Source: an uncultured Pelagibacteraceae bacterium (GTDB lineage: Bacteria; Pseudomonadota; Alphaproteobacteria; Pelagibacterales; Pelagibacteraceae). From it: a DNA stretch of 56,207 nucleotides. The stretch covers positions 1-56,207 of the forward strand of contig CACGDZ010000008.1 in assembly GCA_902571955.1 (NCBI GenBank), read 5' to 3'. A model generated the notes under the pieces. That model searched no databases and was not told the origin of the DNA. It saw only the letters and a list, made by a program, of their open reading frames with translations. Numbering within the stretch: position 1 is the first letter of the stretch; the number at the start of each line of letters is the position of its first letter. A program made the position numbers and the translations under genes. Of the stretch, positions 1-9,411 are shown piece after piece.

Positions 1-466
1 AAGATCCTCCTAATGTAGCACCAATAGCTACACCACCCAAAGTTCCAATACTTTTTTTAGTAACAACAGCCTCAGCTGTTTTTGCAACAGGAGATTTTTT
101 TAATTCTTCAAGTTTTCTTAAAGCTTCTTGTCTTCTTGCCAATGCTTCAGCTTCTTTTTGCTTTTGTTCTAATTCTTCTCTCTCTAATTGTCTTTTTCTT
201 TCGTTGACTGCAGAGAATGCTGAAAAGATCAATGTTAATAAAATTAATATTATTATTGATGGTCTAGCTAAATTCAAAGATAGACCAATAACATCATTAG
301 GATATTTTTGTCTAAACTCTAAAATATTTTCGTATTCGTAAGGAATATAGAAAGCCGCAAAAATAAGTGACAAAAGAATAAATATTATTGGAACCTTTGG
401 TCCTAATTTTTCAACTAATTTTCCTAATAAGGTAAATCTTGCTATTTGCCTAATAATCCAATTCAT
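1..466 (-). CDS. Partial membrane/coiled-coil protein of unknown function
   Basis: This frame is open from an ATG at 464-466 on the minus strand to the left edge, so only the first 155 codons are visible and the C-terminus is missing. It begins MNWIIRQIARF. Two hydrophobic segments follow, at about residues 25-40 (KVPIIFILLSLIF) and 70-90 (RPSIIILILLTLIFSAFSA). Next comes a highly charged, probably helical stretch rich in E, K, Q and R, at about residues 92-130. After that is a glycine-rich stretch (GTLGGVAIGATLGG) that could be a third membrane or glycine-zipper segment. I do not recognise a family. The layout suggests an inner-membrane protein with a cytoplasmic or periplasmic coiled coil. 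Base composition matches the neighbours. Confidence 0.7.
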   Translation of the reverse strand, partial: MNWIIRQIARFTLLGKLVEKLGPKVPIIFILLSLIFAAFYIPYEYENILEFRQKYPNDVIGLSLNLARPSIIILILLTLIFSAFSAVNERKRQLEREELEQKQKEAEALARRQEALRKLEELKKSPVAKTAEAVVTKKSIGTLGGVAIGATLGGS

Positions 467-556
467 TGATCAATCAAAAGCTTATAAGTTAAAAGAGTTA
501 ATTCTAGAGCTATCAAAACTTCCAACACACTACAATCTAACAGTTTTTAATTAATT

Positions 557-591
557 GGACGAGTCGATTTTCACTCGTCATTTACTCGTCC
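557..591. other. Two mutually exclusive hairpins sharing one arm
   Basis: GGACGAGT at 557-564 can pair with ACTCGTC at 573-579 (7 bp, 8-base loop). It can instead pair with ACTCGTCC at 584-591 (8 bp). The element lies in the 217-base gap between the left-edge gene and the next plus-strand gene. Neither form is followed by a T-run, so this is not a standard intrinsic terminator. It could be a switchable RNA element or a dyad operator; the sequence alone does not decide. Confidence 0.45.
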
Positions 592-631
592 TAATACGTA
601 AGATTTATGTGATTTTGTAAAAAAATTTGGC

Positions 632-637
632 TATAAT
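632..637 (+). promoter_or_regulatory. Candidate -10 box (TATAAT)
   Basis: A perfect TATAAT lies about 47 bases upstream of the ATG at 684. No good -35 hexamer is visible at 16-18 bases upstream, so this is only a candidate promoter for the small secreted-protein gene. Confidence 0.3.
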
Positions 638-654
638 CAAACAAAGTTAAGTGC

Positions 655-674
655 ACCTGGCAACAGAACGCCCC
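655..674 (+). repeat. Direct repeat, copy 1 (20 bp)
   Basis: ACCTGGCAACAGAACGCCCC matches the sequence at 1201-1220 with a single mismatch (T/G at base 4). The two copies flank the small secreted-protein gene at 684-1073. The core can fold as GGC-AACAGAAC-GCC, a very short stem. In an AT-rich genome a GC-rich 20-mer repeated at 546 bp is unlikely to be chance. Confidence 0.7.
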
Positions 675-683
675 CTATTGTAT

Positions 684-1073
684 ATGAATAAGTTATTAAT
701 ATTTTTCTGCTTTTTTTTTGTGTTATCTTTCAAAACATTATCTGCTGAATACCAATGGGTGGAAGTTTTAAAGACAGATAATGGGAATATTTTTTTTATT
801 GATAAAAATTCAATAAATAAAAAAAAAGATAAAGTTTTTTTTATCAAATTACATGAATATTCAGTTATTAATGATTTTGGGGAAAAATCAAGTATCATTC
901 ATCATCAAGCAGATTGCTCAAAATTTAGAATAAAATATTTAAAAGACTTTTACTACAAATTACCTATGGGCAAAGGAGAATTATCTTATTTTGGTGATGA
1001 AGAATCAAAATGGATTGAAGCAAAGAAAGACACTATTTTATCATCTTTCCTTAATTTTGTTTGCAACTACTAA
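684..1073 (+). CDS. Small secreted protein, surface-adhesin E-like (tentative)
   Basis: I chose the ATG at 684 because it starts a clear signal peptide (MNKLLIFFCFFFVLSF, then KTLSA before a likely cleavage). An upstream in-frame start at 651 would add 11 residues encoded by the flanking repeat. The mature protein is about 108 residues and has two cysteines (DCS and VCNY near the C-terminus) that could form a disulfide. The pattern of W near the start, a FIDKNSI motif, then a DC motif resembles the small periplasmic surface-adhesin-E-like family, but the match is by eye and weak. It lies alone between two copies of a 20-bp repeat. Function is unknown; periplasmic or surface location is inferred from the signal peptide. 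Confidence 0.65.
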   Translation: MNKLLIFFCFFFVLSFKTLSAEYQWVEVLKTDNGNIFFIDKNSINKKKDKVFFIKLHEYSVINDFGEKSSIIHHQADCSKFRIKYLKDFYYKLPMGKGELSYFGDEESKWIEAKKDTILSSFLNFVCNY

Positions 1074-1090
1074 AGATATACTTTTGCAAT

Positions 1091-1157
1091 TTTCAACGAA
1101 GTTCGAAGGGAAATTTAGATCAAAAAGAACAAATCTCTCAACGAAGTTTTCAACGAA
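1091..1157. repeat. Short CAACGAA repeats
   Basis: CAACGAA occurs at 1094-1100, 1139-1145 and 1151-1157, twice within the longer word TCAACGAAGTT. The repeats sit in the 150-base gap after the small secreted-protein gene, before the second 20-bp repeat. No gene or terminator is visible there. Confidence 0.5.
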
Positions 1158-1200
1158 ATAGTTTTAATAAGTAAAGAAATATGATAATTTCTAATCTAAT

Positions 1201-1220
1201 ACCGGGCAACAGAACGCCCC
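1201..1220 (+). repeat. Direct repeat, copy 2 (20 bp)
   Basis: ACCGGGCAACAGAACGCCCC, one mismatch from the copy at 655-674. It ends four bases downstream of the ppdK stop codon (read on the minus strand). The G at base 4 extends the possible hairpin to GGGC-AACAGAAC-GCCC. It has no T-run on the minus side, so it is a poor terminator for ppdK. Confidence 0.7.
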
Positions 1221-1223
1221 TAA

Positions 1224-3884
1224 TTAATTTTTTTTTATTTCGGCTTGGGCAGCAGCTAACCTGGCAACTGGGACTCTATAAGGCGAGCAAGAAACATAAT
1301 TCAATCCTACTTCAGAGCAAAAAGATATACTATGAGGGTCTCCTCCATGTTCTCCACAGATACCCAGCTTTAGATTTTTGTTTTGTTTTCGTCCTTTTTC
1401 GACTGCTATTTCAACTAAATCTGAAACTCCTTCGTCTATTGAAACAAAAGGATCTACAGAAAATATTTTGTTTTCTAAATAATCGTTTAAAAATTTACCA
1501 CTATCATCTCTACTGATCCCAAAAGTAGTCTGAGTTAAATCATTTGTTCCAAAACTAAAGAATTCTGCATGCTTAGCGATCTCCTTTGCTTTTATTGCTG
1601 CTCTTGGTAATTCAATCATCGTTCCTACTAAAAACTCTATTTTCAATTTATTTTCTTGTTGAACTTGACTAGCTGTTCTAATTACTAATTTTTTCATTAT
1701 TTTAATCTCAGCCTCTGTAGATACTAAGGGTATCATTATTTCAGGAAATGCAGATTTAATTTTATTTTTTTTAAGGTAAACCAAAGCTTCAAAAATTGCC
1801 TTGCATTGCATTTCATAAATTTCAGGAAAAGATATTCCCAAACGACATCCTCTATGACCCAACATAGGATTTTGCTCATGTAGTTCCTCAATTCTTGACT
1901 CGACCTCATTAATTGGGAGATTAACTATATTAGCAACCTCATTAATTTCCTTTTCTGTACGCGGTAAAAATTCATGTAATGGTGGGTCTAATAATCTAAC
2001 TGTGACTGGTAATCCACTCATGATTTTAAAAATATCTATAAAATCTTTTCTTTGATGCGGTAACAGTTTTTGTAATGCTATTGCTCTATCTTCTTTTGTT
2101 TTAGATAATATCATTTCTCTTACAGATAAAATCCGTTCTTCATCAAAAAACATATGCTCAGTTCGGCATAATCCTATACCCTCTGCACCAAAATCTTTTG
2201 CTGTTTTGGTATCTTTTGGAGTTTCAGAATTTGTTCTTACTTTTAATTTTCTAAAACTATCTGCCCAAGACATTAACTTGGAAAAATCACCAGATATTTC
2301 AGGCTTCACAGTTGAAACACTTCCAGCGATAATTCTTCCAGTTGATCCATCAATAGTGATTACGTCTCCTTCTTTAATTTCCATTGAAGAGGTTTTGAAA
2401 GATTTATTTTCATAGTTTATATCAATTTCACTTGATCCTGATACACATGGTCTCCCCATTCCCCTGGCTACTACCGCAGCATGACTTGTCATTCCTCCTC
2501 TGGCGGTCAAAATTCCTTTAGCAGCATGCATTCCTTGTATATCTTCTGGAGAGGTCTCTACTCTAACTAAAATTGTATCTTGCATCATTGCGGTTAATCT
2601 TTCAGCCTCTTCTGATGTAAATACAACTTTACCACTGGCTGCACCTGGTGATGCTGGTAATCCATTTGCTATTATATTAATTGAACTTTTTTCATCCAAA
2701 GTAGGGTGCAAAAGTGTGTCTAAAGAATTTGGATCAATTCTTAACACAGCTTCCTTTTTTGAGATTAATTTTTCTTTAACCATATCAACTGCAATCTTGA
2801 CTGCTGATTTTGCTGTTCTTTTTCCTGATCTTGTTTGAAGCATCCATAGTTTACTATTTTCAACTGTAAACTCTACGTCTTGCATATCTTTGTAATGCAT
2901 CTCTAATTTTTTTAAAATTTTTTGAAGTTCTTTAAAAACTTTAGGCATAGATTCTTCCATTGATAATTCTTTTACTTTAGCATCTCTCCTAGCTTTTTTT
3001 GTTATATATTGAGGTGTCCTTGTACCCGCTACAACATCTTCACCTTGCGCATTAATTAAATATTCACCATATATTTCATTTGATCCATTTGATGGATTTC
3101 TTGTAAACACAACTCCTGTTGCACAATCATCACCCATATTTCCAAAAACCATTGATTGAACATTTACTGCAGTTCCCCACTCGGCTGGGATTTGATTTAG
3201 TTTTCTGTAAACTTTTGCTCTATTACTCTCCCACGATAAAAATACTGCACTTATTGCTCCCAGCAACTGTTCATGAACATCTTGGGGAAAATCTTTTTTT
3301 GCCTTTTCTCTTACTGTTCTTTTAAAATCTTCAATTAATCCATCCCAATCGCTTTCATCTAAATCTGTATCTAACAAAACACCTTTCGTGAGTTTATAAT
3401 TTTCAATTAATTCCTCAAAATGATAACCCTCTACACCCATCACAACATTACCGTACATTTGAATGAATCTTCTATAACTGTCTTTGGCAAATCTTCCATT
3501 TAAAGTTTTAATTGCTAAAGCTTTGACTGTTTTATCGTTTAGACCCAGATTTAGAATGGTATCCATCATACCTGGCATTGATACTCTTGCACCAGACCGC
3601 ACAGACAACAAAAGTGGATTTTTTAAGTCCCCAAATTTCTTGGAAACATCTTTTTCGATTAATTTTAATTCTTTTTTAATTTGAGAAATTAAATTTTTAT
3701 TTAATTTTTTTTTATTCTTATAAAAAATTTCACAAACTTTTGTAGATATTGTAAAACCAGGAGGTACAGGAAGACCCATTCTTCCCATTTCAGAGAGATT
3801 AGCACCTTTTCCTCCTAAAAAGTTTTTAGGATTTTTAATTTTTCTACTGTCCTTAGAATTAAAGTTTAATATAAGTTTTTTCAT
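1224..3884 (-). CDS. ppdK: Pyruvate, phosphate dikinase
   Basis: Interconverts pyruvate + ATP + Pi and phosphoenolpyruvate + AMP + PPi in the cytoplasm, giving a reversible, PPi-dependent link between glycolysis and gluconeogenesis. The 886 residues are normal for the family. The N-terminal nucleotide-binding domain begins with GGKGANLSEM (about residues 24-33). The phosphohistidine swivel domain has GGMTSHAAVVARGMG near residue 465, with the His that carries phosphate. The C-terminal PEP/pyruvate barrel has the catalytic Cys in GICGEHGGDP near residue 843. The start overlaps the glyS stop by one base (TAATG), so the two are translated from one message. The glyQ-glyS-ppdK order is common in alphaproteobacteria. 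Confidence 0.97.
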   Translation of the reverse strand: MKKLILNFNSKDSRKIKNPKNFLGGKGANLSEMGRMGLPVPPGFTISTKVCEIFYKNKKKLNKNLISQIKKELKLIEKDVSKKFGDLKNPLLLSVRSGARVSMPGMMDTILNLGLNDKTVKALAIKTLNGRFAKDSYRRFIQMYGNVVMGVEGYHFEELIENYKLTKGVLLDTDLDESDWDGLIEDFKRTVREKAKKDFPQDVHEQLLGAISAVFLSWESNRAKVYRKLNQIPAEWGTAVNVQSMVFGNMGDDCATGVVFTRNPSNGSNEIYGEYLINAQGEDVVAGTRTPQYITKKARRDAKVKELSMEESMPKVFKELQKILKKLEMHYKDMQDVEFTVENSKLWMLQTRSGKRTAKSAVKIAVDMVKEKLISKKEAVLRIDPNSLDTLLHPTLDEKSSINIIANGLPASPGAASGKVVFTSEEAERLTAMMQDTILVRVETSPEDIQGMHAAKGILTARGGMTSHAAVVARGMGRPCVSGSSEIDINYENKSFKTSSMEIKEGDVITIDGSTGRIIAGSVSTVKPEISGDFSKLMSWADSFRKLKVRTNSETPKDTKTAKDFGAEGIGLCRTEHMFFDEERILSVREMILSKTKEDRAIALQKLLPHQRKDFIDIFKIMSGLPVTVRLLDPPLHEFLPRTEKEINEVANIVNLPINEVESRIEELHEQNPMLGHRGCRLGISFPEIYEMQCKAIFEALVYLKKNKIKSAFPEIMIPLVSTEAEIKIMKKLVIRTASQVQQENKLKIEFLVGTMIELPRAAIKAKEIAKHAEFFSFGTNDLTQTTFGISRDDSGKFLNDYLENKIFSVDPFVSIDEGVSDLVEIAVEKGRKQNKNLKLGICGEHGGDPHSISFCSEVGLNYVSCSPYRVPVARLAAAQAEIKKN

Positions 3885-5950
3885 TAATGGGAGTCGATTA
3901 GAGAAAAATTAACATAATTGTTGAATGTTTTACACATCATTTGGATTAGTTCCAGCCTGTTCTTCTTTATGACTGGATCATCTTCATTCACAATTACATT
4001 GTCAAAAAAGTCAAACACCTCTCTTTTAACACTAGCTAAATTGTCCAATGTTTGGACATAATTTTCATCTTTATTAATGCCTGAAAAATATTTCTTTAAT
4101 TCACTGATTTTTTTAAAAAGGTTTTTTTCTAACTCAGTTTTAAAAATACCAGGGTCAGTTGTATTTGATAATTCTATTTTATTGTTTTTTAATTCACCGT
4201 CTAAAATTTTAGAGGCTCTTTTATAGCTTGCAATAATATCTAAACCATCTGGTTTGTTAATAATTTTATTTAAATGTTTAGCTTTATTAAAAATAATAAC
4301 AGATTGATCTAAGTTAAAAGAACTAGTTGATGCTTGAACTATATCACTTCTAATATTTTCTTCCTTCATATGATATTTTAATCTATCCATTAAAAAATCT
4401 GATAATTCATTTTGTAAAGATTTATTATCAATTTCAAAACCTTGATCTAAATACAGGCTTAAAGAATAATTAATTAAATCTTTTATTTTAAAATCTTTTT
4501 TATTTTCAACTATTATTCTTATTACTCCTAATGCTAATCTTCTTAGAGCATATGGATCTTTAGAACTTGTTGGCTTTTGATTTAAACCAAAAAAACCAAC
4601 TAAAGTATCTATTTTATCAGCTAAAGAAAGGGCTATGCTAAATGGTTTTTTAGGGACTCTTGAGCCTGATCCTGTGGGTAAATATTGCTCACTTATGGCC
4701 AAAGCCAAATCTTTATCAAAACCTTGTGCAATAGCAAAATAACCTCCCATAACACCTTGTAGTTCTGGGAATTCACCCACTAGCTCTGATAATAAATCAA
4801 CTTTGCAAATTGATGCTGATAATTCAACTTTTTCTTTACTGATTAAAAGTTCATCAGATATCATTCCACCCAATTTTCTCATTCTTTGAGCTTTATCAAA
4901 ATAACTTCCTAATCCTCTAAAATAATTCATTGATTTTAATTCAGTAACTTTTTTGACCATGTTTTGAGATTTATCTTTTTTCCAAAAAAATTCTGCATCG
5001 CTTAATCTTGCTTCGACCACTCTTTCATTTCCTAATTTAATTAATCCCTTTTTATCTTTTTTGTTTGCAACTACTAAAAACCCATTAGTAATGTTTTCTT
5101 TATTATCGAATATAGGGAAATATTTTTGATGGTATTGCATGGTAATAATTAATATTTCTTTTGGAATATTCAAAAATTTCTTATCAAATTCACAAAGAAG
5201 GATATTTGGTTGATCTGTTAAATCTACAACCTCATTAAGCAATCTAGGATTATGTTGAATCTTAATATTTTTATTTTTTAATATATTGTTGAATTTTTTT
5301 TCTATTAACTTTTTTCTTTCGTTGTGATCAACAATAATGTCAATTTTTTTAAAAAAACTTTTATAATTTTTAAATTCTAAGAAAGATTTTTTATTTTCCT
5401 CAAATTCTTTATCAATAAAGGTTGAATTAGAAGATGTTAGGTGATGAAAGTTAAAATTTAACTTTTTTTTATCAAATACAGCTAGAATTGACTTTAAAGG
5501 TCTGCCCCAATTTAGGTCAAAAGTTCCCCAATACATTGATTTTTTCCATTGAATTTTATTTAATAATATTGGGATAAATTGCTCTAATAGTTCATGTGTG
5601 TGGAATTTTTTTGATTTTGTTTTGAAAAAATAAAATTCCCCTTTATCAGTTTTCTTTTGGTATAGATCCTTTTTTAATATTTTATTTGACCTAACAAACC
5701 CCTCGAGTGCTACCTCTGGTGACTTGATATTTGGACCTTTAATCTCCTCAGATTTTAGTACAACATTTTTTTGAACACCTTCAAATAATACCACTAGTCT
5801 GTTTGGTGTTGAGTATGATGAGCTTTTTTTAAATAAAATTGATTTTTCTAAAAATAAATCATTAAAACTTTTAAGTAAGTCTTCCCTTAAATTTTGTTGA
5901 AGATTTGAAGGTATTTCCTCGCTAAATAATTCTAAAAAAAACTCTGACAT
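3884..5950 (-). CDS. glyS: Glycyl-tRNA synthetase beta subunit
   Basis: Beta subunit of the alpha2-beta2 bacterial glycyl-tRNA synthetase; it supplies the tRNA-binding part of the enzyme. The 688 residues fit the family (about 690). The N-terminus shows the conserved ELFSEEIPS. The middle contains an HD-like region with conserved GEFPELQGVMG and GFFGLNQKPTSSKDPYALRR. The C-terminal 150 residues are the DALR-type anticodon-binding region. It abuts glyQ (glyQ ends at 5950, the first base of this gene) and overlaps ppdK by one base. This two-subunit form is distinct from the single-chain glycyl-tRNA synthetase of other bacteria. Confidence 0.97.
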   Translation of the reverse strand: MSEFFLELFSEEIPSNLQQNLREDLLKSFNDLFLEKSILFKKSSSYSTPNRLVVLFEGVQKNVVLKSEEIKGPNIKSPEVALEGFVRSNKILKKDLYQKKTDKGEFYFFKTKSKKFHTHELLEQFIPILLNKIQWKKSMYWGTFDLNWGRPLKSILAVFDKKKLNFNFHHLTSSNSTFIDKEFEENKKSFLEFKNYKSFFKKIDIIVDHNERKKLIEKKFNNILKNKNIKIQHNPRLLNEVVDLTDQPNILLCEFDKKFLNIPKEILIITMQYHQKYFPIFDNKENITNGFLVVANKKDKKGLIKLGNERVVEARLSDAEFFWKKDKSQNMVKKVTELKSMNYFRGLGSYFDKAQRMRKLGGMISDELLISKEKVELSASICKVDLLSELVGEFPELQGVMGGYFAIAQGFDKDLALAISEQYLPTGSGSRVPKKPFSIALSLADKIDTLVGFFGLNQKPTSSKDPYALRRLALGVIRIIVENKKDFKIKDLINYSLSLYLDQGFEIDNKSLQNELSDFLMDRLKYHMKEENIRSDIVQASTSSFNLDQSVIIFNKAKHLNKIINKPDGLDIIASYKRASKILDGELKNNKIELSNTTDPGIFKTELEKNLFKKISELKKYFSGINKDENYVQTLDNLASVKREVFDFFDNVIVNEDDPVIKKNRLELIQMMCKTFNNYVNFSLIDSH

Positions 5951-6855
5951 TATTTTTGATTATCTAACCAAACGCCAGCTGCAGATTTTGTAATATCTCT
6001 TATTCTAGCAATATAACCAGCTCTTTGTGCGACACTGATTGCACCTCTTGCATCTAGAATATTAAACACATGACTGGCTTTTAAACATTGATCATATGCT
6101 GGTAGAGAAATTTTTTTTTCTAACAAATCTTTCGCCTCAGACTCATGCATTTCAAACATTTTCAAAAGTGTTTCTACATTCGCGTGTTCAAAATTGTATG
6201 CTGAAAATTCTTTTTCAGCTTGATGAAATACTTCGTGATATTTTACACCTTCATCATTCCATAATAAATCATAAACATTTTTTTCTTTTTGAGTGAACAT
6301 ACAAATTCTTTCTAAACCATAAGTGATTTCAACTGATACAGGTTTACAATCAAATCCAGCCATTTGTTGAAAATAGGTGAATTGAGTAATTTCCATTCCA
6401 TCACACCATACTTCCCATCCTAATCCTGCAGCACCTAATGTTGGACTTTCCCAATCATCTTCAACAAACCTTATATCATGATCATTATGATCTATTCCTA
6501 TAGAAGATAAACTATTTAAATAAAGTTTTTTTATATTTTCAGGGGAAGGTTTAATTAAAACTTGAAATTGATAATAGTGTTGCAACCTGTTTGGATTATC
6601 TCCATATCTTCCATCTGTAGGTCTTCTTGATGGTTGTACGTAAGCTGCTTTCCATGGTTTGGTTCCAAGTGATCTTAGGGTAGTAGCTGGATGAAAAGTT
6701 CCTGCACCAACCTCCATATCATAAGGCTGAAGAATAATGCATCCTTTCTTACTCCAAAATTTCTGAAGATTTAAAATTGTATCTTGAAATGTTTGAATTT
6801 TTTTTTTTTCTTTTTTTGCTTTAGAAACCATATCTTTGCCAAATTGATCTTTCAT
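5950..6855 (-). CDS. glyQ: Glycyl-tRNA synthetase alpha subunit
   Basis: Catalytic alpha subunit that activates glycine and charges tRNA-Gly. The conserved blocks are easy to see: [32 protein letters not shown], the [19 protein letters not shown] block and [18 protein letters not shown]. Length is 301 residues, slightly longer than typical because of a Lys-rich N-terminus encoded by a run of about 12 A. The start is uncertain: ATG at 6855 overlaps the upstream peptidase gene by 35 bases; an internal ATG at 6831 (MVSKAKK) would leave an 11-base overlap. Neither has a strong ribosome-binding site. Confidence 0.96.
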   Translation of the reverse strand: MKDQFGKDMVSKAKKEKKKIQTFQDTILNLQKFWSKKGCIILQPYDMEVGAGTFHPATTLRSLGTKPWKAAYVQPSRRPTDGRYGDNPNRLQHYYQFQVLIKPSPENIKKLYLNSLSSIGIDHNDHDIRFVEDDWESPTLGAAGLGWEVWCDGMEITQFTYFQQMAGFDCKPVSVEITYGLERICMFTQKEKNVYDLLWNDEGVKYHEVFHQAEKEFSAYNFEHANVETLLKMFEMHESEAKDLLEKKISLPAYDQCLKASHVFNILDARGAISVAQRAGYIARIRDITKSAAGVWLDNQK

Positions 6856-7627
6856 CTAAAATACTTGCTATTTGATCTACTTGATTGCTAGATGAAGAAA
6901 GTTTTTGACTTAACCATCCTTTTGATTTTTCAAATTTTTTAATAATTACATCTTCACCAAATTTATCTTTTAATATTTCATGTGCGTTACCTATTCCGTC
7001 AATCAATCCTAAATTTTTTGCTTTACTACCTGACCAAAACTCACCTGAAAAAAGTTCTACATCAGATTTATTTAATTTTGATCCTCTGCTTTTTTCAACA
7101 ACTTCTATAAAGTCTTTATGAAGATCCAATTGAATATTTTTTAATCTTTCAATATCCTCGTTTTTTTCTTCTAAAAATGGATCAAGTGTACTTTTGTTTT
7201 TACCAGCAGTATGAACTCTTCTTTCAACCCCAATTTTTTTTATCAACTCAGTAAATCCAAAAGAAGAATATATCACTCCTATAGATCCAATTATTGAACT
7301 TGAATTTGCATAAATTTCGTCCCCGACACAGGAAATCAAATAGCCTCCAGAAGCTGCTACGTCTTCAGCGAATACAATAACTTTTTTTTTGTGTTTTTTT
7401 GCTTGTTGTCTAATAAAGCTGTAAATTAAATGTGATTGAACTGGTGATCCTCCTGGAGAATTTATTGATATAGCAACACATGCGGCTTTTTTTAGAGAAA
7501 AAGCCTTTTTAATTAGTTCTTCTTGACCTGCAAAATCAATACCTTGTTTAAATTTTCCTGCATTACCAATAACCCCACTTAATTTTAAGTGAGCTACAAT
7601 TTTTTTCTTTTTAAAAAAAGAGAACAT
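6821..7627 (-). CDS. S49-family serine peptidase (SppA/SohB type)
   Basis: Signal-peptide-peptidase-like serine protease. The protein shows the S49 hallmarks: SINSPGGSP near residue 56, the nucleophile Ser in AASGGY (about S93), and the likely catalytic Lys in [11 protein letters not shown] (about K145) after [12 protein letters not shown]. At 268 residues it is one S49 domain, not the tandem form of E. coli SppA. No transmembrane helix is obvious at the N-terminus ([16 protein letters not shown]), so it may be peripheral or cytoplasmic. It is first in the run leading to glyQ-glyS-ppdK and overlaps glyQ. Substrate is unknown. Confidence 0.9.
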   Translation of the reverse strand: MFSFFKKKKIVAHLKLSGVIGNAGKFKQGIDFAGQEELIKKAFSLKKAACVAISINSPGGSPVQSHLIYSFIRQQAKKHKKKVIVFAEDVAASGGYLISCVGDEIYANSSSIIGSIGVIYSSFGFTELIKKIGVERRVHTAGKNKSTLDPFLEEKNEDIERLKNIQLDLHKDFIEVVEKSRGSKLNKSDVELFSGEFWSGSKAKNLGLIDGIGNAHEILKDKFGEDVIIKKFEKSKGWLSQKLSSSSNQVDQIASILDERSIWQRYGF

Positions 7628-7741
7628 AGATATGTCTTATAGAATTATTTATTGAATATAAAGACTACTTATAATTGAAGAAACTGGTGCGTCAATTGAT
7701 AAGTAATATATATAAACAAATTGTACTAATTTAAAAATCTT

Positions 7742-8755
7742 ATGGGAACAGTTGTACAGCTTAAAAATCAAATAAATGATTCATATTTTCAGCTTAAAGA
7801 CTCGGTTGAAGAAAAACTGGTTTTAACCGAAGAAAAAATAAAATCAAAATTATCTAGTGACGTACTGCTAGTTCAAAAAATGACAGATTATCATATAGAA
7901 ACTGGAGGAAAAAGACTAAGAGCTTTACTAACATTGGGTAGTGCAAAATTATGCGGTTACTCTAAAGGCTCTAGAGATATAAATTTAGCTGCATGTGTTG
8001 AATTAATTCACAGTGCAACATTGATGCATGATGACGTAATTGATGAAGGTACTGTTAGAAGAGGGAAAGAAACTTTAAATAAAGTTTGGAATAATCATTC
8101 GTCAGTTTTAATAGGAGATTATCTATTGAGTAGATGTTTTGAAATGATGGTAGAAGATGGAAACCTAGAGGTTTTAAAATTATTATCTTCCACTTCATCT
8201 AAAATTGCTCAAGGAGAAGTTTTGCAACTGCAACACAAAGGTGAAGTTGATATGCTGGAAGAAACATATTTAAAAATAATCTCAGCAAAAACTGCTGAGT
8301 TATTTGCAGCATCAACTAAAGTTGGTGCAATTTTATCTAATGCAGAAAATAAAGAAAAAGATGCTTTAGAATTTTATGGAAGAAACTTGGGATTAACTTT
8401 TCAAATAGCAGATGACACACTAGACTATAATGCTGAGGTCAAACTATTTGGTAAAAAAATTGGTCAAGATTTTTTTGAAGGAAAAATTACTTTACCAATA
8501 ATTTTACTTTTTCAAAAATCAGGAAATGATGAAAAGAAAATTTTATCAAATATGTTTAAAAAAGAGTTAAGAACAAAAGATGACTTTAATGAAATTATTG
8601 CCCTTATAAATAAATATAAAATAATACAGGAATGCTATCAAAAAGCACAGCACTATATAAATTTAGCTTCAAATTCTCTTGGTGTATTTAAAGACTCTGA
8701 AGAGAAAAATATTCTTAAAAGATTAACATCATTTAGTTTATCAAGAAATTTTTAA
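7742..8755 (+). CDS. ispB: Long-chain polyprenyl diphosphate synthase (octaprenyl type)
   Basis: Trans-prenyltransferase that extends farnesyl diphosphate with isopentenyl diphosphate units to make the ubiquinone side chain. It shows GGKRLR at residues 55-60, the first Asp-rich motif DDVID (97-101) followed by RRG, and the second Asp-rich motif DDTLD (224-228) preceded by FQIA. The 337 residues fit IspB-like enzymes rather than the shorter farnesyl synthases. The exact chain length made cannot be read from the sequence. It is divergent from the S49 peptidase, with 114 bases of AT-rich DNA between. Its last four bases overlap the convergent pdxH. Together with dxs and ispA nearby it gives a local isoprenoid theme. 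Confidence 0.93.
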   Translation: MGTVVQLKNQINDSYFQLKDSVEEKLVLTEEKIKSKLSSDVLLVQKMTDYHIETGGKRLRALLTLGSAKLCGYSKGSRDINLAACVELIHSATLMHDDVIDEGTVRRGKETLNKVWNNHSSVLIGDYLLSRCFEMMVEDGNLEVLKLLSSTSSKIAQGEVLQLQHKGEVDMLEETYLKIISAKTAELFAASTKVGAILSNAENKEKDALEFYGRNLGLTFQIADDTLDYNAEVKLFGKKIGQDFFEGKITLPIILLFQKSGNDEKKILSNMFKKELRTKDDFNEIIALINKYKIIQECYQKAQHYINLASNSLGVFKDSEEKNILKRLTSFSLSRNF

Positions 8756-9378
8756 GGACTTAATAAAGACTTTATCCATTTCCCAGAGTTATCTTTATTG
8801 TATTTTAACCTCTCGTGGATTCTGTTATCACCATCTAACCAAAATTCAATACTATTTGGAGATAAAATCCATCCAGACCAATGACTTGGTCTTGGTACAT
8901 CTAATTTGTTGCTATATTTTTTTTTGTAATCTTGTATAGATTTTAACAATTGTTCTCGCGAATTTAATTCTTCACTTTGCTTAGAAGCCCATGCTCCTAT
9001 TCGACTTTCATACGCTCTAGATGAATAATATTTATCTGCAACCTGATCAGAAACTAATGATATGTTTCCATTAATTCTTATTTGTCTTAGAAGACTTTTC
9101 CAATGGAAACACATCGCAGCATGTGGATTTTCTTTTAATTCATTTCCCTTTTGACTGTTTAAATTTGTATAAAATACAAATCCATCTTTGTTGAAATCTT
9201 TAAGTAAAACCATTCTAACTGAAGGAATATTGTTTTTATTTGATGTGGCTAAAGCAACAGCGTTTGGATCATTTGGCTCAGTTTTCTTTGCTTCCTCCAT
9301 CCATTCATGAAATAATTGAATTGGATCGTCTATATCAAGAAAGCAACTATTAAGACCTAAAGAGTTTTTTTGATTCAT
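8752..9378 (-). CDS. pdxH: Pyridoxamine 5'-phosphate oxidase
   Basis: FMN-dependent oxidase that converts pyridoxine/pyridoxamine 5'-phosphate to pyridoxal 5'-phosphate, the last step of vitamin B6 synthesis and salvage. The 208-residue length is typical. Characteristic blocks are ALATSNKNNIPSVRMVLLK, GFVFYTNLNSQKG, the FMN-contacting FHWKSLLRQIRINGN region, SRIGAWASKQSEEL and the C-terminal WSGWILSPNSIEFW with DNRIHERL. It converges with the polyprenyl synthase gene (4-base overlap) and is divergent from aroC with only 33 bases between starts. Confidence 0.96.
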   Translation of the reverse strand: MNQKNSLGLNSCFLDIDDPIQLFHEWMEEAKKTEPNDPNAVALATSNKNNIPSVRMVLLKDFNKDGFVFYTNLNSQKGNELKENPHAAMCFHWKSLLRQIRINGNISLVSDQVADKYYSSRAYESRIGAWASKQSEELNSREQLLKSIQDYKKKYSNKLDVPRPSHWSGWILSPNSIEFWLDGDNRIHERLKYNKDNSGKWIKSLLSP

Positions 9379-9411
9379 AATTTTAACAAAATAATCTATA
9401 TAATATAAATA

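Noticed and set aside
647..898. 83-residue open frame on the minus strand
   Set aside because: Antisense to the secreted-protein gene, which has a clear signal peptide.
1201..1226. Terminator for ppdK from the GGGC...GCCC repeat
   Set aside because: The stem is only four pairs and no T-run follows on the minus strand.
1181..1516. 111-residue open frame on the plus strand
   Set aside because: Antisense to the end of ppdK, with no recognisable motif or ribosome-binding site.
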